Source: Oryzomonas sagensis (lineage in GTDB: Bacteria > Desulfobacterota > Desulfuromonadia > Geobacterales > Pseudopelobacteraceae). From it: a stretch of DNA of 64,000 nt. The notes below the pieces were generated by a model. That model was not told where the DNA came from. It ran no database searches and saw only the letters and a program-made list of their open reading frames with translations. Location of the stretch: NCBI RefSeq assembly GCF_008802355.1, contig NZ_VZRA01000002.1, positions 65,709 through 129,708 of the forward strand. The letters run 5' to 3'. Both the position numbers and the translations under genes were made by a program. Shown piece after piece: positions 63,690 through 64,000 of the stretch (position 1 is the first letter of the stretch; every line of letters begins with the position of its first letter).

Positions 63690-64000
63690 TGTCTACGGTA
63701 CTGGATTTAACCGTTCCTGTCAATCCCAATGACAGCAGCGGCAGGCTGGAGGCGGTGTGGCGGCTATCGGAAACGATTTCGTTTCCCTACGTTAGGGCAT
63801 CGATGGTGACCTTCACCTTGCCGGTCAGCGTGACGGTGCTCTTGGATGTACAGTCATCTATGTAACCGTAAGATATACCTGGAAAATTTTAAATCAAGTT
63901 ATATTTGTTTTTATGATCTGCCGTGCCCGTCCGGCTTGTAACGACAGCGACAGCGCCGGTAGCCGGCACGGCCCCGGAAACGGCGGCCCCCTTTCGCTTT
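63690..64000. other. Window end, no convincing gene
   Basis: Beyond the riboswitch no complete gene is seen. Short frames of 50-60 codons are open on both strands between 63690 and 63870, none with a ribosome site, so I make no call. The last 100 bases are mixed AT- and GC-rich. The thi operon promoter should lie around 63700-63760. Confidence 0.4.

Noticed and set aside
63690-63870. Short frames on both strands near the window end (for example minus-strand ending VTLTGKVKVTIDALT)
   Set aside because: Neither has a start with a ribosome site, and each is under 60 codons; could be a remnant, but not supportable.

Overview
This 64 kb window is GC-rich, densely packed chromosomal DNA. It most likely comes from a Geobacter-type member of the Desulfuromonadota/Geobacterales. 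This is inferred from a diguanylate cyclase/phosphodiesterase with a c-type haem motif in its sensor part, an aptamer that looks like the cyclic-dinucleotide GEMM-Ib riboswitches known from Geobacter, a MeaB GTPase, a lactate-oxidation locus, polyferredoxin and chemotaxis-hemerythrin proteins, and a primary sigma factor/primase/S21 operon. No rRNA, tRNA, CRISPR array, integrase or insertion sequence was recognised.

Layout. 0.2-2.5 kb: a partner-switching module (CBS-SpoIIE phosphatase, HATPase kinase, STAS protein, and a previously untracked 49-residue ORF). 2.7-5.2 kb: meaB with ECF-type cbiQ and cbiO. 5.5-7.9 kb: hldE and a receiver-like protein. 7.9-9.8 kb: a low-GC patch with an unknown gene and an AbrB/RelE-like toxin-antitoxin pair. 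9.9-18.9 kb (minus): two parvulin-type isomerases, a haem-motif GGDEF-EAL protein, mfd and an unknown gene. 19.2-27.5 kb (plus): ppsR, an orphan OmpR-type regulator, degQ/htrA, a polyferredoxin, an RdgC-like gene, obgE, proB and a membrane protein. 27.6-43.4 kb (minus): TPR/coiled-coil protein, rpoD, dnaG, cvpA, yqeY, rpsU, hisE, hisF, hisA, hisH, a chemoreceptor-hemerythrin fusion, glyS, glyQ and an orphan hydrogenase-4 subunit B. 43.9-48.7 kb (plus): rho, rpmE, thyX, a DUF1385 gene and prfA. 49.6-58.4 kb: a lactate/glycolate oxidation locus, with lutC and a fused lutB-lutA diverging from lctP, glcD, glcF and an LldR-like regulator. 58.3-63.7 kb (minus): a riboswitch-controlled coiled-coil protein with duplicated end domains, then thiC and a thiE-thiD fusion behind a TPP riboswitch.

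Two families of dispersed inverted repeats punctuate the intergenic spaces: eight copies of a CCACAGAGACACAGAG element and three copies of a GGGACTTATAGGTCCCAT element. Several sit inside what look like operons.

The most interesting unit is at 58.3-60.7 kb. A sigma70-type promoter and a GEMM-I/GEMM-Ib-like aptamer, with a 7-bp closing helix, a GCGA tetraloop and a P3 hairpin, precede a 694-residue protein. In that protein two homologous domains of about 105 residues flank a long coiled coil. I do not recognise this architecture. Other points of interest are the coupling of an oxygen-sensing-type chemoreceptor to hisH, the large hydrophilic insertion in the lactate permease, and the complete partner switch with its small extra ORF.
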